Under the pieces are notes generated by a model. It searched no databases. It had not been told where the DNA came from and saw only the letters and a program-made list of their open reading frames with translations. A program made the position numbers and the translations under genes. This document shows positions 58,201 through 64,000 of a stretch of DNA of 64,000 bases, piece after piece. Origin of the DNA: Neoarius graeffei (taxonomy: Eukaryota > Chordata > Actinopteri > Siluriformes > Ariidae). Location of the stretch: assembly GCF_027579695.1 (NCBI RefSeq), contig NC_083587.1:57514238-57578237 (forward strand), written 5' to 3'. The stretch's first letter is position 1. Each line of letters begins with the position of its first letter.

Positions 58201-61200
58201 CACAAAGCCGAACTGCAGTAACTGAATCCCTTCTAAGTGAAACCATGCACATTAAAAGTTTTATGTCTCAAATCTAGTTTTGTGAAGCATGACAACATTA
58301 ATCTTTAATACAGATGTGTTTTGTAGGTTAACTGAAACGTCAAAACCAGTTTCTTACCTCCAGTGCTTAGTTTGCAAATCAAACGCCAAGTGCATGACAG
58401 TGCAGGGCTGACGAGATGGGCGCAGGCCGAAACGTTAAGAAAACAGTGTGTCATGTATATACATTTTAAATTTAGGACTTTTTCTTTAATATTATGCCCT
58501 TTTTAAAAAAAAAGCGTTTAATTGTAGTAGCCTGCGATTGATTTATTTATTTATTTATTTTAAATATTGTGTTAAGCTGTTGGCCCTAGCCTATGACAGG
58601 GCGGGCCCACACTAGGGCGGGCCCACGTGACTAAATGGGCGGGCCCGGCCCCCAAAGGCCCGCCCATCGCACCGGGCCCTTCCTTGACAGGTACCATTGT
58701 AATGAGATAATCAATGGGTCATTCTAGAATTCAAGGTACATTTTGCATCTCTGAGATAAACTTTTTGTTATTTTCCACAAAAGAAATCTTTATTGAATCA
58801 GTTTTGAACAAAAATGCAAATTATGACAAACTTTCATCAATAGCAGTGCTTGATGTACATTTTAGACCCAATTTATCCATAAAACATTAACTAAATGACT
58901 CCCACCCCTCCCCCCACATTATTGGCTGTCTTTGACTCCTGATTCATCCATTCAACTCAAATAAACAGGAAGTGATTCAGTCTAACAGTCTGTTTTTGGG
59001 GGCGTATTCTATTAACTGCTATAAAATCAATTGCATAGAAAGTCTATTTTCTGTATTATGTGAAACTTCAGTAATAAAAAATATATATTTTTGATCCATC
59101 CCAATGTTCTTGTCAACTCTGTTATAAAACCGCATAAAATCCACAAAGACATTTAATACGCATGACACCTGCACCGAGTGATATCACTTCCTCTGGTGGG
59201 AAACTTCAGAAAGGCCGTGAGGTATGTTATGTTTCTTCTTTCATTAATTTGAACAAAATGTTGAGGATTTTACACCAACAGTAGATTAATTATTCATCAA
59301 ATCTGTTCTTGCGATATTGGTGTGAATCTCTCACTCATTTAAAAAAAAAAAACAATAATATGATTAAAATCCATAACATTCTGTTTTTTATACATGCCAT
59401 GTGGTCACTAATTTGAGGTTAGCATGTGGAGTTAAGACACAAAATGGTGGCAAATGTGTCACCAAGTCTGTTAATGGATTGCCCGGTTTAACGATAACAG
59501 AGTTGACGATGACTAACAGAGTCAATGTTTGAAATGTACCCACAATTATAGAATGGGCCCAATGTAATTCACTTCACCTGTCAGTGTTTTAATGGCTTTT
59601 TATGGTTGATCAGTGTAGTTGTAAGGTTAGTGGTTTATTTAAACATGTACCAAAATTCGTCAGCTTGAAAATTATTATGTGGAATCAACTGTTTTTCTTC
59701 GCAACACTCTGTATAAATCAACACGCATGGCTAATACCTAACAGAGGGCACAGACAGTATTGTAGTCGAGTCACTAAACCTCGAGTCTGAGTCCAGTCTC
59801 AAGTCCAAGTCAAGTCCAAATCATTAAAAAAATTTTCAAGTCAAGTCCACTATTGATCCGAGTCGAGTCCGAGAACAAGACTCCAACCGCACCATGTGAC
59901 GGTGGCTGTTTCAGCACCATTAACATTAGTTTGTTCCCGAACATGACGTATGAACAGGTAAATATGCTTCTCTTTATCAGGGAGTGTGAAGTATTCTGTC
60001 AGAGACGGTTGGGAGATGGATGTAAGTGCAGCAGGTGTGTTTATTAAACACAATCCAGAACGGCAGGCAAAATCATAAAACAGTGAAACAGGCGATAGGT
60101 CGAGTGAGGCACAAACAGGCTATCGTAGACTCGGCAGAATCAAAGACGAGAAACAGGAAATCGGGAATCAGGAAACCAAACAAGGAAATAAGGCTCAGTA
60201 ATGTGTCAGAAACGCAACTCAATACTTCGCAAAGTAAGTGTGTTTTCACAGTTTTTATATAGGAGCGCTGATTGCACCTTAATCCTGTGCAGGTGCGAGT
60301 CGTTTACGGCGTGCAAGTGAGAGTCCACTTGGCATGTGTGCTGTCCGGAGCGCGCCCGAGAGTCTATCTGATGCACGCGCCAAGGCGCGCAGGTGTGACA
60401 CGCTTACATGAAATTAGTACAAAAATTAATGTAGATATAAATATCTTAGGGCGGCACGGTGGTGTAGTGGTTAGCGCTGTCGCCTCACAGCAAGAAGGTC
60501 CGGGTTCGAGCCCCGTGGCTGGCGAGGGCCTTTCTGTGTGGAGTTTGCATGTTGTCCGCGTGGGTTTCCTCCGGGTGCTCCGGTTTCCCCCACAGTCCAA
60601 AGACATGCAGGTTAGGTTAACTGGTGACTCTAAATTGACCGTTGGTGTGAATGTGTGTGTGAATGGTTGTCTATGTGTCAGCCCTGTGATGACCTGGCGA
60701 CTTGTCCAGGGTGTACCCCGCCTTTCGCCCGTAGTCAGCTGGGATAGGCTCCAGCTTGCCTGCGACCCTGTAGAACAGGACAAAGCGGCTAGAGATAATG
60801 AGATGAGAAGAGATAAATATCTTATGCCAAATTATTATGGCATGTTACAAAAAAATAAAGAAAAAAATCCAAGTCCTTGTCTCAAATTTACAAGTCCGAA
60901 TGCATTTAATGCACGAGTCCGAGTCCAAGTCATCAGTGCTCAAGTCCAAGTCGAGTCACGAGTCCTTAAAATTAGGGCACGAGTCGGACTCAAGTACTAC
61001 AAGCCTGGGCACAGGGGCAGACATGTAATCTTTAGCTACATGTTTTAAATTATGCTTTGTTTCTTACTTAGTGAAGTTATTGCCTGTTTGTTGGAATGTT
61101 ATATTTGTGAAACAATTCGGTCAGCATTCAAATTGACATATGATCGCAGTGAATCATGGGTAATCCACACAGTCTTGTTTGAAACTTAGCATCCAAGTTC

Positions 61201-63790
61201 TAGTTTTTGAGATGTTTTTAAATTTTGGTAGTTGATCTTCTTCCTTATTCCAGGAGAACGGTGTGTACATAATCGGCAAACTGATCCTGCAACATGGACC
61301 AAAAACGGCATCGTTACAGGTACATAAATCTACTGTTTAAATGAAATTTTACTCCAGTTATACTTTATTTTTACTTTTTTAAAGCACTGGTTTTCACTAA
61401 CGTCCGTATATTTTATTTAAGTGTTACGCTTTCCGGACTCTGCGCTTCCTTTTCAGTCTGGAGCGGAACAGACATCTTTTTAAAAGGTATAAATGATCAC
61501 GAAACACTTCACCTTATTAAATATTTTGAGTGCATTTTTTTACTGGATATTAAACTTTAATATGTCCGGACAGGCTCTTTCCACCAGAACTGTTTGAGAT
61601 GTTTATAGACATCGGGCACTATGTGAGAGACATCGCAGCGTACGTTCCTCTACAGGAAAGAATCTCAGCGCTTTCGGTAAACCATTAACGATCATGCTCT
61701 TGTTATACTGTATGTCTGTCAACATTCTACGCCTTTTATATATTTATATTTTCATTTCTTTATTTTGATACTTGATTTTCCATCCGATTTCCCATTTCTT
61801 CTGTGGTTGTGAGCCAAGGGAGCAAAATTGGCAGTGCTGTCTGTATGGGAGGCATGGCATGCTCTCTGTCCCCTGTCAATCACTAAATAATCATGAGTGT
61901 CTGTGGGGTCATGTATGAGGAAGAGGGCAGATAGCACTCTTCCTCCGAGTATGTTATGCTGCCCTGTGACGTAACGCAAGCTGCATTTCGAAAAAGATGC
62001 AGCTGGCTGGCTTCATTGTTGGCATTCTTTCTTTACCCTCCTCCCTGATGATGTGCAAGGACATGAACGATGATTGGTCATGGTCAAACTTGTTGTATTG
62101 CCAGTCTCCTGGCAAGAATTTATGGCACTATGATTGCCTGATCTGACATGATGACCATCGTGAAAGACAAAAATATTGTGTGGTCTGACCCTGGTATTAA
62201 CTTGTCTTGTTTTATTTTATTTTTTTTAAATTATTAGTTTTTTTTTATTTGCGCTAGCAGCGGTAACGGAAATTGTTACTCTCACTCAGGATCTTTATTA
62301 TTATTATTATTTTCGTAATGTTTTTAGGACGCTATTTCTCCCTCAGTTTTCAACCAATCATCACCAAATTTCACCTGAAGACTACTTCTGGGCTGAATTA
62401 AGTTGCTATGACTTTTGGTGTTGATCTGGATCATTGAACTGGAATGTTCCATGAAAAACAGGCTTTTTTCAATTACTTATAACTCTGTCAATTTTCATGA
62501 TTTTTTTTTTCAATCAGTTTTATTTTGTTCAGGGCAGCTAGCGCAAATCACTGTGATTTTAGCCACAGTATCTATCTAGTTGTTATTATTCTCCTAACGT
62601 TCTTAAGATGCTATTTCTCCCTCAGTTTTCAACCAACCATCACCAAATTTCACCTGAAGAATACCTCTGGGCTGAATTATGTTGCTATGACTTTTGGTGC
62701 TGATCTGGATCACCAAACCGGAATGATCCATGAAAAACAGGCTTTTTTTCAATCACTTACACTATATTGCCAAAAGTATTTGCTCACCTGCCTTGACTCA
62801 CATATGAGCTTACTGTAAGTGATATCCCATTCCTAATCCATAGGGTTCAATATGACGTTGGTCCACCCTTTGCAGCTAGAACAGCTTCAACTCTTCTGGG
62901 AAGGCTGTCCACAAGGTTTAGGAGTGTGTTTGTGGGAATTTTTGACCATTCTTCCAGAAGCGCATTTGTGAGGTCACACACTGATGTTGGATGAGAAGGC
63001 CTGGCTCTCAGTCTCCACTCTAATTCATCCCAAAGGTGTTCTATCGGGTTGAGGTCAGGACTCTGTGCAGGCCAGTCAAGTTCATCCACACCAGACTCTG
63101 TCATCCATGTCTTTATGGACCTTGCTTTGTGCACTGGTGCACAGTCATGTTGGAAGAGGAAGGGGCCAGCTCCAAACTGTAAAAACAGTCTGCACGCCTA
63201 GGTGCTTGATTTTATACACCTGTGGCCATGGAAGTGATTGGAACACCTGATTCCGATAATTTGGATGGGTGAGCAAATACTTTTGGCAATATAGTGTATA
63301 ATTCTGTCAATTTTCATGATTTTTTTTTCAATTAGTTTTTATATAATTTGTTCAGGGCAGCAGGGCACAACTTTTCATCACTAAGCGTCATTCTTTATCT
63401 CTTACCGTTTCGGATCTATACAGTACAGTGACCAGACGTCCTGGTTTGTAAAAGCTAGCGCAAATTACTGTGACTTTAGTCACAGTCTCTATCTAGTCTT
63501 TATTTCTTTGTTTTAGCTTGTTTCTTCACCTGCTATTGTCTTGTCTTGGTTTGGCTTGGCTTGCTGTGCATTCATACATTTTCACTCCACTTCATCTCAA
63601 TGCAATTTGCATGTTGTTAATAGACACCAGTGTATTTTGAAGCACACGTTCTTGTTTGCAGACTGAAGAGTTAGACGGACTGAAGGAAAGGATTGAGGCA
63701 GTGAATCAGAATCATCCTCCTCTCAAAGTCATTAACAGCTACTCCATTCTCAATCCTTTGGGCAGTGGAGCTTTCGGCAGTGTTTTTAAG
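37030..63790 (+). CDS. nek10: nek10, N-terminal half (17 coding exons, gene continues right)
   Basis: NIMA-related kinase 10, a serine/threonine kinase of ciliated cells and of the DNA-damage/MEK signalling context in mammals. The 17 coding exons listed separately add up to 1,566 nt, exactly 522 codons, with every junction in phase. In order: a basic leader (1-20); a charged linker (21-80); an armadillo-like helical region (about 110-420) with motifs such as VLICLRLFIRE, NVLLGALLALTTIAD, VVENLLVILQEYDMVSKR and HLKLLWSTVWVLVQLCQDP; the conserved LFPPELFEMFIDIGHYVRDI block; and the kinase start with GSGAFGSV. The exon order and protein order agree with my recollection of vertebrate NEK10. The catalytic Lys and all later kinase motifs lie beyond the window. 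All exons look intact, so the gene is probably functional. Confidence 0.93.
37205..37265 (+). CDS. nek10: nek10 exon (residues 21-41)
   Basis: KELLDLRRLLSFVSAPFSKQQ, matching the DLKRLRCLLNVQSSKQQ-type segment of mammalian NEK10. Begins in phase 2 and ends in phase 0 at a gtacaa donor. Only 85 bp from the previous exon. Confidence 0.9.
37405..38633 (+). mobile_element. Decayed Tc1-like transposon next to a nek10 exon
   Basis: The right end (aaatttttctgatttggggt then tgta) is clear at 38633. The left end is worn, near the aaaaaaagttgggacag at 37425. It is related to the copies at 1075 and 35009 but a separate subfamily. Its right end stops 8 bp before the nek10 exon at 38642. Confidence 0.85.
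37575..38430 (+). pseudogene. Broken Tc1 transposase
   Basis: Pieces in order: DLDISPSMVHNIIKRFKESG (recognition helix), HRRLLCALRHLGWTITQWKR and VLWSHESVFQV (first catalytic Asp changed to His), [30 protein letters not shown] (second Asp kept). After that come stops where the DLSPIEN motif would be. Multiple frameshifts. Confidence 0.85.
38642..38754 (+). CDS. nek10: nek10 exon (residues 42-79), start uncertain
   Basis: Encodes STGNQSKGRKPQNS and ends YTATEAVELDKF, the last part matching the mammalian STEAVELENFS segment. Donor gtgagt at 38755. The acceptor taccag at 38641 is 8 bp from the end of a Tc1 element, whose terminal repeat supplies the preceding pyrimidine-poor tract. In-phase alternative acceptors after ccccag (38679) or ctcctcag (38690) would shorten the exon by 12 or more codons without a frame change. 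Confidence 0.75.
38830..40479 (+). mobile_element. Tc1-like transposon, third family
   Basis: TA-bounded with ends cagttaggtccacatatatt and a near-perfect inverse. Length 1,650 bp. Lies in the nek10 intron in the same orientation as the gene. Confidence 0.95.
39189..40224 (+). pseudogene. Nearly complete Tc1 transposase with late lesions
   Basis: The ATG at 39189 opens MRSKELSMQVKQAILKL and meets TGA at about 39240. A second stop lies just before VAKSTVWYIL (about 39282). From there the frame is open to 40253 with the whole catalytic domain: ILWTDETNINLY, QMDNDPKHKAK, SPDLNPIEHAF, spacing DD34E. A one-base shift near 40150 replaces the usual RLVMSMSSRLQAVI-type C-terminus, which is still readable in the next frame up to the stop at 40222-40224. 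Two point stops and one shift suggest recent decay. Confidence 0.9.
40628..40800 (-). mobile_element. SINE-3, second copy
   Basis: The inverse of the 19409-19580 family: gccttgctcaagggcacttt, then ggaatcaaaccagcaacctt (box B inverted), then ctaaccatgtggccatggct (box A region inverted). Confidence 0.7.
40930..41230 (+). mobile_element. tRNA-related SINE (SINE-5), copy 1
   Basis: Contains gggagatcgcaagttcaaat (box B-like), then gggagcaaatttggtcatga, ccctgtcagtcacaataac and gaagagggcggatagcacat. The same block order recurs at 61795-61985. Confidence 0.6.
41322..41632 (-). mobile_element. Chimeric SINE-2, second copy
   Basis: Same head-tail junction as 31468-31830 (plus-strand order: ctttattcatcacacttgtg, then catctgaagcagtgaacaca, then the SINE-1 head). 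The 5' region has a small deletion. Confidence 0.8.
41640..42007. other. Intron, no element recognised
   Basis: Short unique intron sequence before the next nek10 exon. A gaggttatgtgttcgcgtcc motif near 41698 resembles common fish repeats but the ends are not visible. Confidence 0.3.
42008..42106 (+). CDS. nek10: nek10 exon (residues 79-112)
   Basis: VKYREQRHFSGHPHHSLFSD then IFTALIKNRLN, matching the FSKHPQRKLFQEIFTALVKNRL segment type. Acceptor ccacag, donor gttcgc, phases 2 to 2. Confidence 0.92.
42209..42293 (+). CDS. nek10: nek10 exon (residues 112-140)
   Basis: EWLDHSSSENILGVLICLRL then FIREHHYQ. Start of the armadillo-like region. The preceding intron is only 102 bp. The acceptor ttacag is preceded by a G-rich rather than pyrimidine-rich tract (ttgttgggggggaaatgg). 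Donor gtacca. Confidence 0.9.
42444..43116. repeat. 673 bp near-perfect palindrome
   Basis: Two arms of about 336 bp run from cccatacgaaaaagaacagt to its exact inverse. The centre is near 42780, within aatccacacaaacatatgtg. The main difference is a short indel (about 4 bp) at 42929 or so. TA dinucleotides lie 4 bp inside both outer ends. The equal 61-codon frames on both strands are mirror images of each other and not genes. Probably a foldback DNA element; a hairpin transcript is expected because it lies in a nek10 intron. Confidence 0.95.
43117..43705. other. Intron, no element recognised
   Basis: Unique AT-rich sequence without reading frames or repeat ends that I can support. Confidence 0.3.
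43706..44045 (-). mobile_element. SINE-1 with internal deletions
   Basis: Full head and tail, but two short deletions in the cattcacactcacattcaca region and around cggagcacacccac. Confidence 0.93.
44325..45548 (+). mobile_element. Unclassified element RepX, copy 2 (uninterrupted)
   Basis: Best reference copy, about 1.22 kb, from attagccatatcagacactc to gatatgcctactataataat. Contains the shared frame at about 44925-45063 (SVNFSSVNVNCLLDVAQTVF, then RFALKAVNINRNNHLYSF). It also has a ctgtctgtctgtctctctct tract near 44616 shared by all copies. Confidence 0.65.
45790..45897 (-). pseudogene. Crypton-type N-terminal exon fragment
   Basis: The ATG at 45897 opens MAERVTEPTEDEIKTLLENK, nearly identical to 3020-3080. 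It then diverges after a deletion of the KNTKKATR part and reads IKYLKETEMAKR. Non-functional. Confidence 0.55.
46195..46236 (+). CDS. nek10: nek10 exon (residues 141-154)
   Basis: A 14-codon micro-exon, KVFHELQGIIHLIK, aligned with EILHSLGGIENLAQ of mammalian NEK10. Strong acceptor ttctccttttag, donor gtaaag, phase 0 at both ends. Confidence 0.9.
46362..46440 (+). CDS. nek10: nek10 exon (residues 155-181)
   Basis: YMESVSSAYLENKECALETE then QLITMT. Acceptor tttttcag, donor gtaaga, phase 0 to 1. Confidence 0.92.
46519..46586 (+). CDS. nek10: nek10 exon (residues 181-203)
   Basis: YVCQKLAMVEEQRKWLMDCE then AHK, matching IFQKLAAVKDQREW...AHK. The intron before it is just 78 bp. Acceptor ccttgtag, donor gttggt. 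Confidence 0.93.
46869..47227 (+). mobile_element. SINE-1, recent
   Basis: 12 bp duplication aactcactagtt (46857-46868 and 47228-47239). Small deletion in the gttgtccgtgtgg region. Confidence 0.95.
47547..48373 (+). mobile_element. hAT-type element with BED finger, copy 1
   Basis: Flanked by an 8 bp near-duplication tagcgtaa/tagcataa (47539-47546 and 48374-48381). Inverted ends centred on ttgtagtactcgagtccgac, with arrays of ggactcg/gacttgg motifs inside both ends. 827 bp. Confidence 0.8.
47840..48035 (+). pseudogene. BED zinc-finger fragment of a hAT transposase
   Basis: Reads MPGENAPRIVRFAYTDFSFS then GKKCTAVCSICRRTIEET and TSNFNRHLARLHPEKE. This is a C-x2-C ... H-x4-H BED finger (CSIC-type pair and the H-L-A-R-L-H pair) as at the N-terminus of hAT transposases. 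No catalytic region remains. An exon-like start, with the rest deleted. Confidence 0.75.
48382..48760. other. Intron, AT-rich
   Basis: No supportable feature. Confidence 0.3.
48761..49105 (+). pseudogene. Fragment of an unassigned DNA-transposon ORF
   Basis: The ATG at 48905 opens MEDVSVRMKRERPTTVTESE then KKRRYVIYEGKE and a stop. The adjacent frame reads KRKRRTKLINIGS. It is preceded by gcattgtggga, a promoter motif seen in several fish elements, and followed by a gtaaac donor at 49101. It resembles a leader exon common in fish DNA transposons, but I cannot name the superfamily. Confidence 0.35.
49371..49602. mobile_element. Small MITE rich in cacatgtgg motifs
   Basis: About 230 bp inside the SINE, starting ccttacatgaacttcacatg and ending attcatgtgttttttctcta then agggg. 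At least ten cacatgtg or related E-box-like palindromic motifs. No coding capacity. Ends only partly inverted. Confidence 0.6.
49719..50391. mobile_element. MITE with ends ggcccttttccactac
   Basis: About 670 bp, starting tggcccttttccactaccct and ending with the diverged inverse (gttggtagtagaaaagcggc). A TAT is duplicated at the SINE junctions, hinting at a 3 bp target. The interior has many agctcgcttcagccc repeats at both ends and a minus-strand leader-like frame near 50047-50133. Possibly a deletion derivative of a PIF/Harbinger element. Confidence 0.6.
50644..51020 (+). mobile_element. Chimeric SINE-2, third copy
   Basis: SINE-1 head through gacatgcaggttaggttaac, then an abrupt switch to gtggggcggccttgggctga, cccttgagcaaggtacctaa and a tail ending gtgacgaataaaggtttctt then (CTT)n. 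Shows the full tail in sense orientation. Confidence 0.85.
51174..51253 (+). CDS. nek10: nek10 exon (residues 204-230)
   Basis: TLVKLLSARDSNVLLGALLA then LTTIAD, close to TLVNLLGARDTNVLLGALLA of mammals. Acceptor caatcctcag, donor gtgagg, phase 0 to 2. Confidence 0.95.
51301..51890. mobile_element. Complete Tc1-type MITE filling a nek10 intron
   Basis: TA-bounded with inverted ends ctgtacaaaagttttaggca and tgcctaatacttttgcacag-type. 590 bp including an (AT)n of about 50 bp and T runs. It occupies most of the 677 bp intron (51254-51930), 47 bp after the donor and 40 bp before the acceptor. Confidence 0.9.
51328..51400. repeat. (AT)n plus poly-T
   Basis: About 26 AT units followed by some 20 T, a likely hypermutable site inside the MITE. 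Confidence 0.97.
51931..52017 (+). CDS. nek10: nek10 exon (residues 230-259)
   Basis: GSEYKEKIGELSVVENLLVI then LQEYDMVSKR. Acceptor ttttcttag, donor gtaaga, phase 2 to 2. Confidence 0.95.
52018..52361. other. Intron start, no element recognised
   Basis: Unique sequence between the exon and RepX copy 3. Confidence 0.3.
52362..53878 (-). mobile_element. Unclassified element RepX, copy 3
   Basis: Inverse orientation to copies 1 and 2. About 1.22 kb after removal of the SINE at 52434-52728. The shared frame is at 53101-53240 on the minus strand (SVNFSSVNVNCLSDVAQTVF, then RFALKAVNINRNNHLYSF). Ends tgttactaggtatatcagat and its inverse near 53878. Confidence 0.65.
52434..52728 (+). mobile_element. 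SINE-1, 5'-truncated, in RepX copy 3
   Basis: Starts at gcctttctgtgtggagtttg, so the tRNA-like head is missing. Tail complete with the gagatgagatgagat repeat. Confidence 0.93.
53879..54189. other. Intron, AT-rich
   Basis: No supportable feature. Confidence 0.3.
54190..54557 (+). mobile_element. SINE-1, full length, recent
   Basis: 10 bp duplication ataaacaaga (54180-54189 and 54558-54567). It lies about 150 bp upstream of the largest nek10 exon. Confidence 0.95.
54705..54929 (+). CDS. nek10: nek10 exon (residues 259-334)
   Basis: The largest exon: LSAELLRLLCPVPAVREQVC, then DGVPVLLSMLHTDHLKLLWS, VWVLVQLCQDPEGSSSIRAW and GGIQQLLRILN. Armadillo-type helices closely follow mammalian NEK10. 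Acceptor gtgtccccacag. The donor reads gtcatt, a weak site, but it is the only one that keeps phase with the next exon (Gly codon split gg/a). Confidence 0.93.
55019..55158 (+). CDS. nek10: nek10 exon (residues 334-381)
   Basis: GEQVYVSDRSSIATLSSANA then AGRLHTQHVCEDLSPHEVEE and NTVALHS, matching the VSDHSSIGSLSSANAAGR and SEDLSPREIQENT segments. The intron before it is only 89 bp. Donor gtgagc. Confidence 0.95.
55170..55199 (+). repeat. (CA)n microsatellite
   Basis: About 14 units, 12 bp after a nek10 donor site. Confidence 0.97.
55329..55390 (+). CDS. nek10: nek10 exon (residues 381-401)
   Basis: ACCAAITELVLDDNAAHHVV then Q, matching ACCAALTELVLND..AHQVVQ. Acceptor gttgctag, donor gtaacg, phase 1 to 0. 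Confidence 0.95.
55478..56010. mobile_element. TTA-flanked MITE, copy 2
   Basis: Same family as 19717-20636. TTA duplication at 55475-55477 and 56011-56013. 533 bp, so the shorter form. An in-frame ATG stretch at 55741 gives no known domain. Confidence 0.8.
56014..57014. other. Intron, no element recognised
   Basis: AT-rich intron sequence. A gacttggccatactacagct-type start near 56040 may be an old element, but no matching end was found. Confidence 0.3.
57058..57192 (+). mobile_element. SINE-1, 5'-truncated, with target duplication
   Basis: The last 135 bp of SINE-1. 13 bp duplication tgacaggtgaagt (57045-57057 and 57193-57205). A second clear case of insertion in truncated form. Confidence 0.93.
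57796..58680. mobile_element. GC-rich nested insertion, probable hAT-type
   Basis: Begins cagacctggcggcagaagcg and ends with gggcgggcccacgtgacta and repeated ggcccgccc motifs. The flanks share ccttgac on both sides (7-8 bp). Includes ggggggtccgggggcatgct near 57880. No transposase. The class is inferred from the duplication length only. Confidence 0.45.
59754..61006 (-). mobile_element. hAT-type element, copy 2
   Basis: Same family as 47547-48373, opposite orientation. 8 bp duplication gggcacag (59746-59753 and 61007-61014). The BED-finger region is missing and replaced by an unrelated 400 bp interior (59985-60400). Contains a SINE-1 at 60449-60812. Confidence 0.8.
60449..60812 (+). mobile_element. 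SINE-1, recent, in hAT copy 2
   Basis: 12 bp duplication ataaatatctta (60437-60448 and 60813-60824). In hAT copy 1 the same target occurs once, inverted, near 47730-47745, so the empty site is preserved. Confidence 0.95.
61254..61319 (+). CDS. nek10: nek10 exon (residues 402-423)
   Basis: ENGVYIIGKLILQHGPKTAS then LQ, matching ENGVYTIAKLILPNKQK...LQ. Acceptor ccttattccag, donor gtacat, phase 0 to 0. Confidence 0.95.
61422..61486 (+). CDS. nek10: nek10 exon (residues 424-445)
   Basis: CYAFRTLRFLFSLERNRHLF then KR, nearly identical to CYAFRALRFLFSMERNRPLF. Acceptor tttatttaag, donor gtataa, phase 0 to 2. Confidence 0.96.
61574..61676 (+). CDS. nek10: nek10 exon (residues 445-479)
   Basis: LFPPELFEMFIDIGHYVRDI then AAYVPLQERISALS, the most conserved block before the kinase. 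Acceptor gtccggacag, donor gtaaac, phase 2 to 0. Confidence 0.96.
61795..61985 (+). mobile_element. SINE-5, copy 2
   Basis: Shares gggagcaaaattggcagtg, ccctgtcaatcactaaataa and gaagagggcagatagcactc with the copy at 40930-41230. The tRNA-like head is mostly lost. Confidence 0.6.
62758..63298 (-). mobile_element. Internally deleted Tc1-like element
   Basis: TA-bounded with ends cactatattgccaaaagtat and the inverse. 541 bp, so roughly two thirds of a full element is deleted. Frames read the C-terminal transposase only. Confidence 0.93.
62847..63134 (-). pseudogene. C-terminal Tc1 transposase fragment
   Basis: Minus-strand reading VDELDWPAQSPDLNPIEHLW then DELEWRLRARP and LPRRVEAVLAAKGGPTSY. 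The DLNPIEHLW motif carries the catalytic Glu. The DNA-binding domain and both Asp residues are deleted. Confidence 0.9.
63662..63790 (+). CDS. nek10: nek10 exon (residues 480-522), kinase start
   Basis: TEELDGLKERIEAVNQNHPP leads into LKVINSYSILNPL and the glycine-rich ATP loop GSGAFGSVFK (Gly at residues 513, 515 and 518, Val at 520). Mammalian NEK10 has GSGAFGCVYK here. Acceptor cttgtttgcag, donor gtgaag, phase 0 at both ends. The next kinase exon is not in the window. Confidence 0.96.
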
Positions 63791-63925
63791 GTGAAGCCTT
63801 TTTTCAGTCTGGTATCAATCATATAACCAGTGTTGGAACTGACTTCCCGAAAATCTGCATCAAAATGACGAAGTACATGAGTTAATATTAGAGGTATTAA
63901 TATTAGCATTATCAAATATCATCAG

Positions 63926-64000
63926 GGTGGCACGGTGGTGTAGTGGTTAGCGCTGTCGCCTCACAGCAAGAAGGTCCGGGTTCGAGCCCCGTGGCCGACG
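63926..64000 (+). mobile_element. SINE-1, cut by the window edge
   Basis: Starts with the tRNA-like head (gtggcacggtggtgtagtgg) and runs to the last base in the gagccccgtggccgacg region. Confidence 0.95.

Larger units (their letters stand above)
57015..59617. mobile_element. Foldback composite of a Tc1 family, with nested inserts
   Basis: TA-bounded with ends cactgatcagccataaaatt and the inverse at about 59598-59617. The left interior (57228-57600) carries 5' transposase-region sequence (HSVRNSVILTRAKL-like reading). From 57600 to 57795 the same sequence runs inverted (tgcttccaacacatcaactt against gttgttggaagcaggaaaaa), so the two halves are head-to-head. Nested inserts: a truncated SINE (57058-57192) and a GC-rich element (57796-58680). 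The right part (58690-59590) is long unique AT-rich sequence. Confidence 0.7.
62230..63500 (+). repeat. Tandem duplication of a roughly 270 bp unit, with a Tc1 insert
   Basis: The block from ctatttctccctcagttttc through ggatcattgaactggaatg to ttcaatcagttttattttgt occurs at about 62330-62530 and again at about 62610-63350. The second occurrence is interrupted by the Tc1 derivative at 62758-63298. A third partial unit (ctagcgcaaattactgtgac) ends near 63500. Probably an array-forming element. Confidence 0.75.

Noticed and set aside
60272-61048. 258-codon ORF
   Set aside because: A chance fusion of hAT-end repeats with a SINE-1 copy.
1-64000. A prokaryotic-style defence or biosynthetic system
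   Set aside because: Spliced vertebrate exons, fish SINEs and Tc1 elements show that this is animal nuclear DNA with two host genes. No such system is present.

Overview
The window is vertebrate, almost certainly teleost, nuclear DNA. It has no operons or compact ORFs. It carries short exons with consensus splice sites spread through long introns, and a very dense load of mobile elements typical of ray-finned fish: several Tc1/mariner families, hAT, TTA- and TTAA-targeting elements, a Crypton-like remnant, L1-like debris, and about 25 copies of one tRNA-headed SINE. The species cannot be fixed from the sequence alone.

Host genes. (1) On the minus strand, a signal-peptide exon (13844-13880) and an Ig V-set exon (634-987) have compatible splice phases and fit one Siglec/CD22-like receptor gene that runs off the left edge. 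(2) On the plus strand, 17 coding exons between 37058 and 63790 join in perfect phase into 522 codons matching the N-terminal half of NEK10: the acidic/basic leader, the armadillo-like region, and the start of the kinase domain with its glycine-rich loop. The rest of the kinase lies beyond the right edge. A possible 5' non-coding exon and promoter lie at 25.2-25.57 kb.

Layout. 1-14 kb: Siglec-like gene, with an intron of about 12.9 kb filled by a Tc1 copy, a Crypton-like remnant, many SINEs, a 2.5 kb TTAA-flanked element that splits a SINE and carries its own small gene, and a piggyBac-type MITE. 14-25 kb: intergenic, with L1-like fragments, an unclassified 1.2-1.3 kb element, a four-layer nest of transposons and several MITEs. 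25-37 kb: candidate nek10 first intron, dominated by a 5.1 kb minisatellite with a higher-order period near 365 bp, whose degenerate remains continue to about 36.9 kb between inserted Tc1 elements. One of those elements has an uninterrupted transposase ORF and a SINE nested in it. 37-64 kb: nek10 exons, with introns holding two more Tc1 elements, a 673 bp near-perfect palindrome, a second Crypton-like/unclassified composite, two hAT elements with a BED finger, a foldback Tc1 composite and many SINEs.

Most apparent ORFs of 60-140 codons here are readings of SINEs, minisatellite or MITEs and are not annotated as genes. The items most worth checking are the TTAA element with its interrupted two-exon gene, the three-copy unclassified element with a conserved reading frame, the Crypton-like pieces bounded by inverted repeats, the transposon end 8 bp from a nek10 splice acceptor, and the long intronic palindrome.
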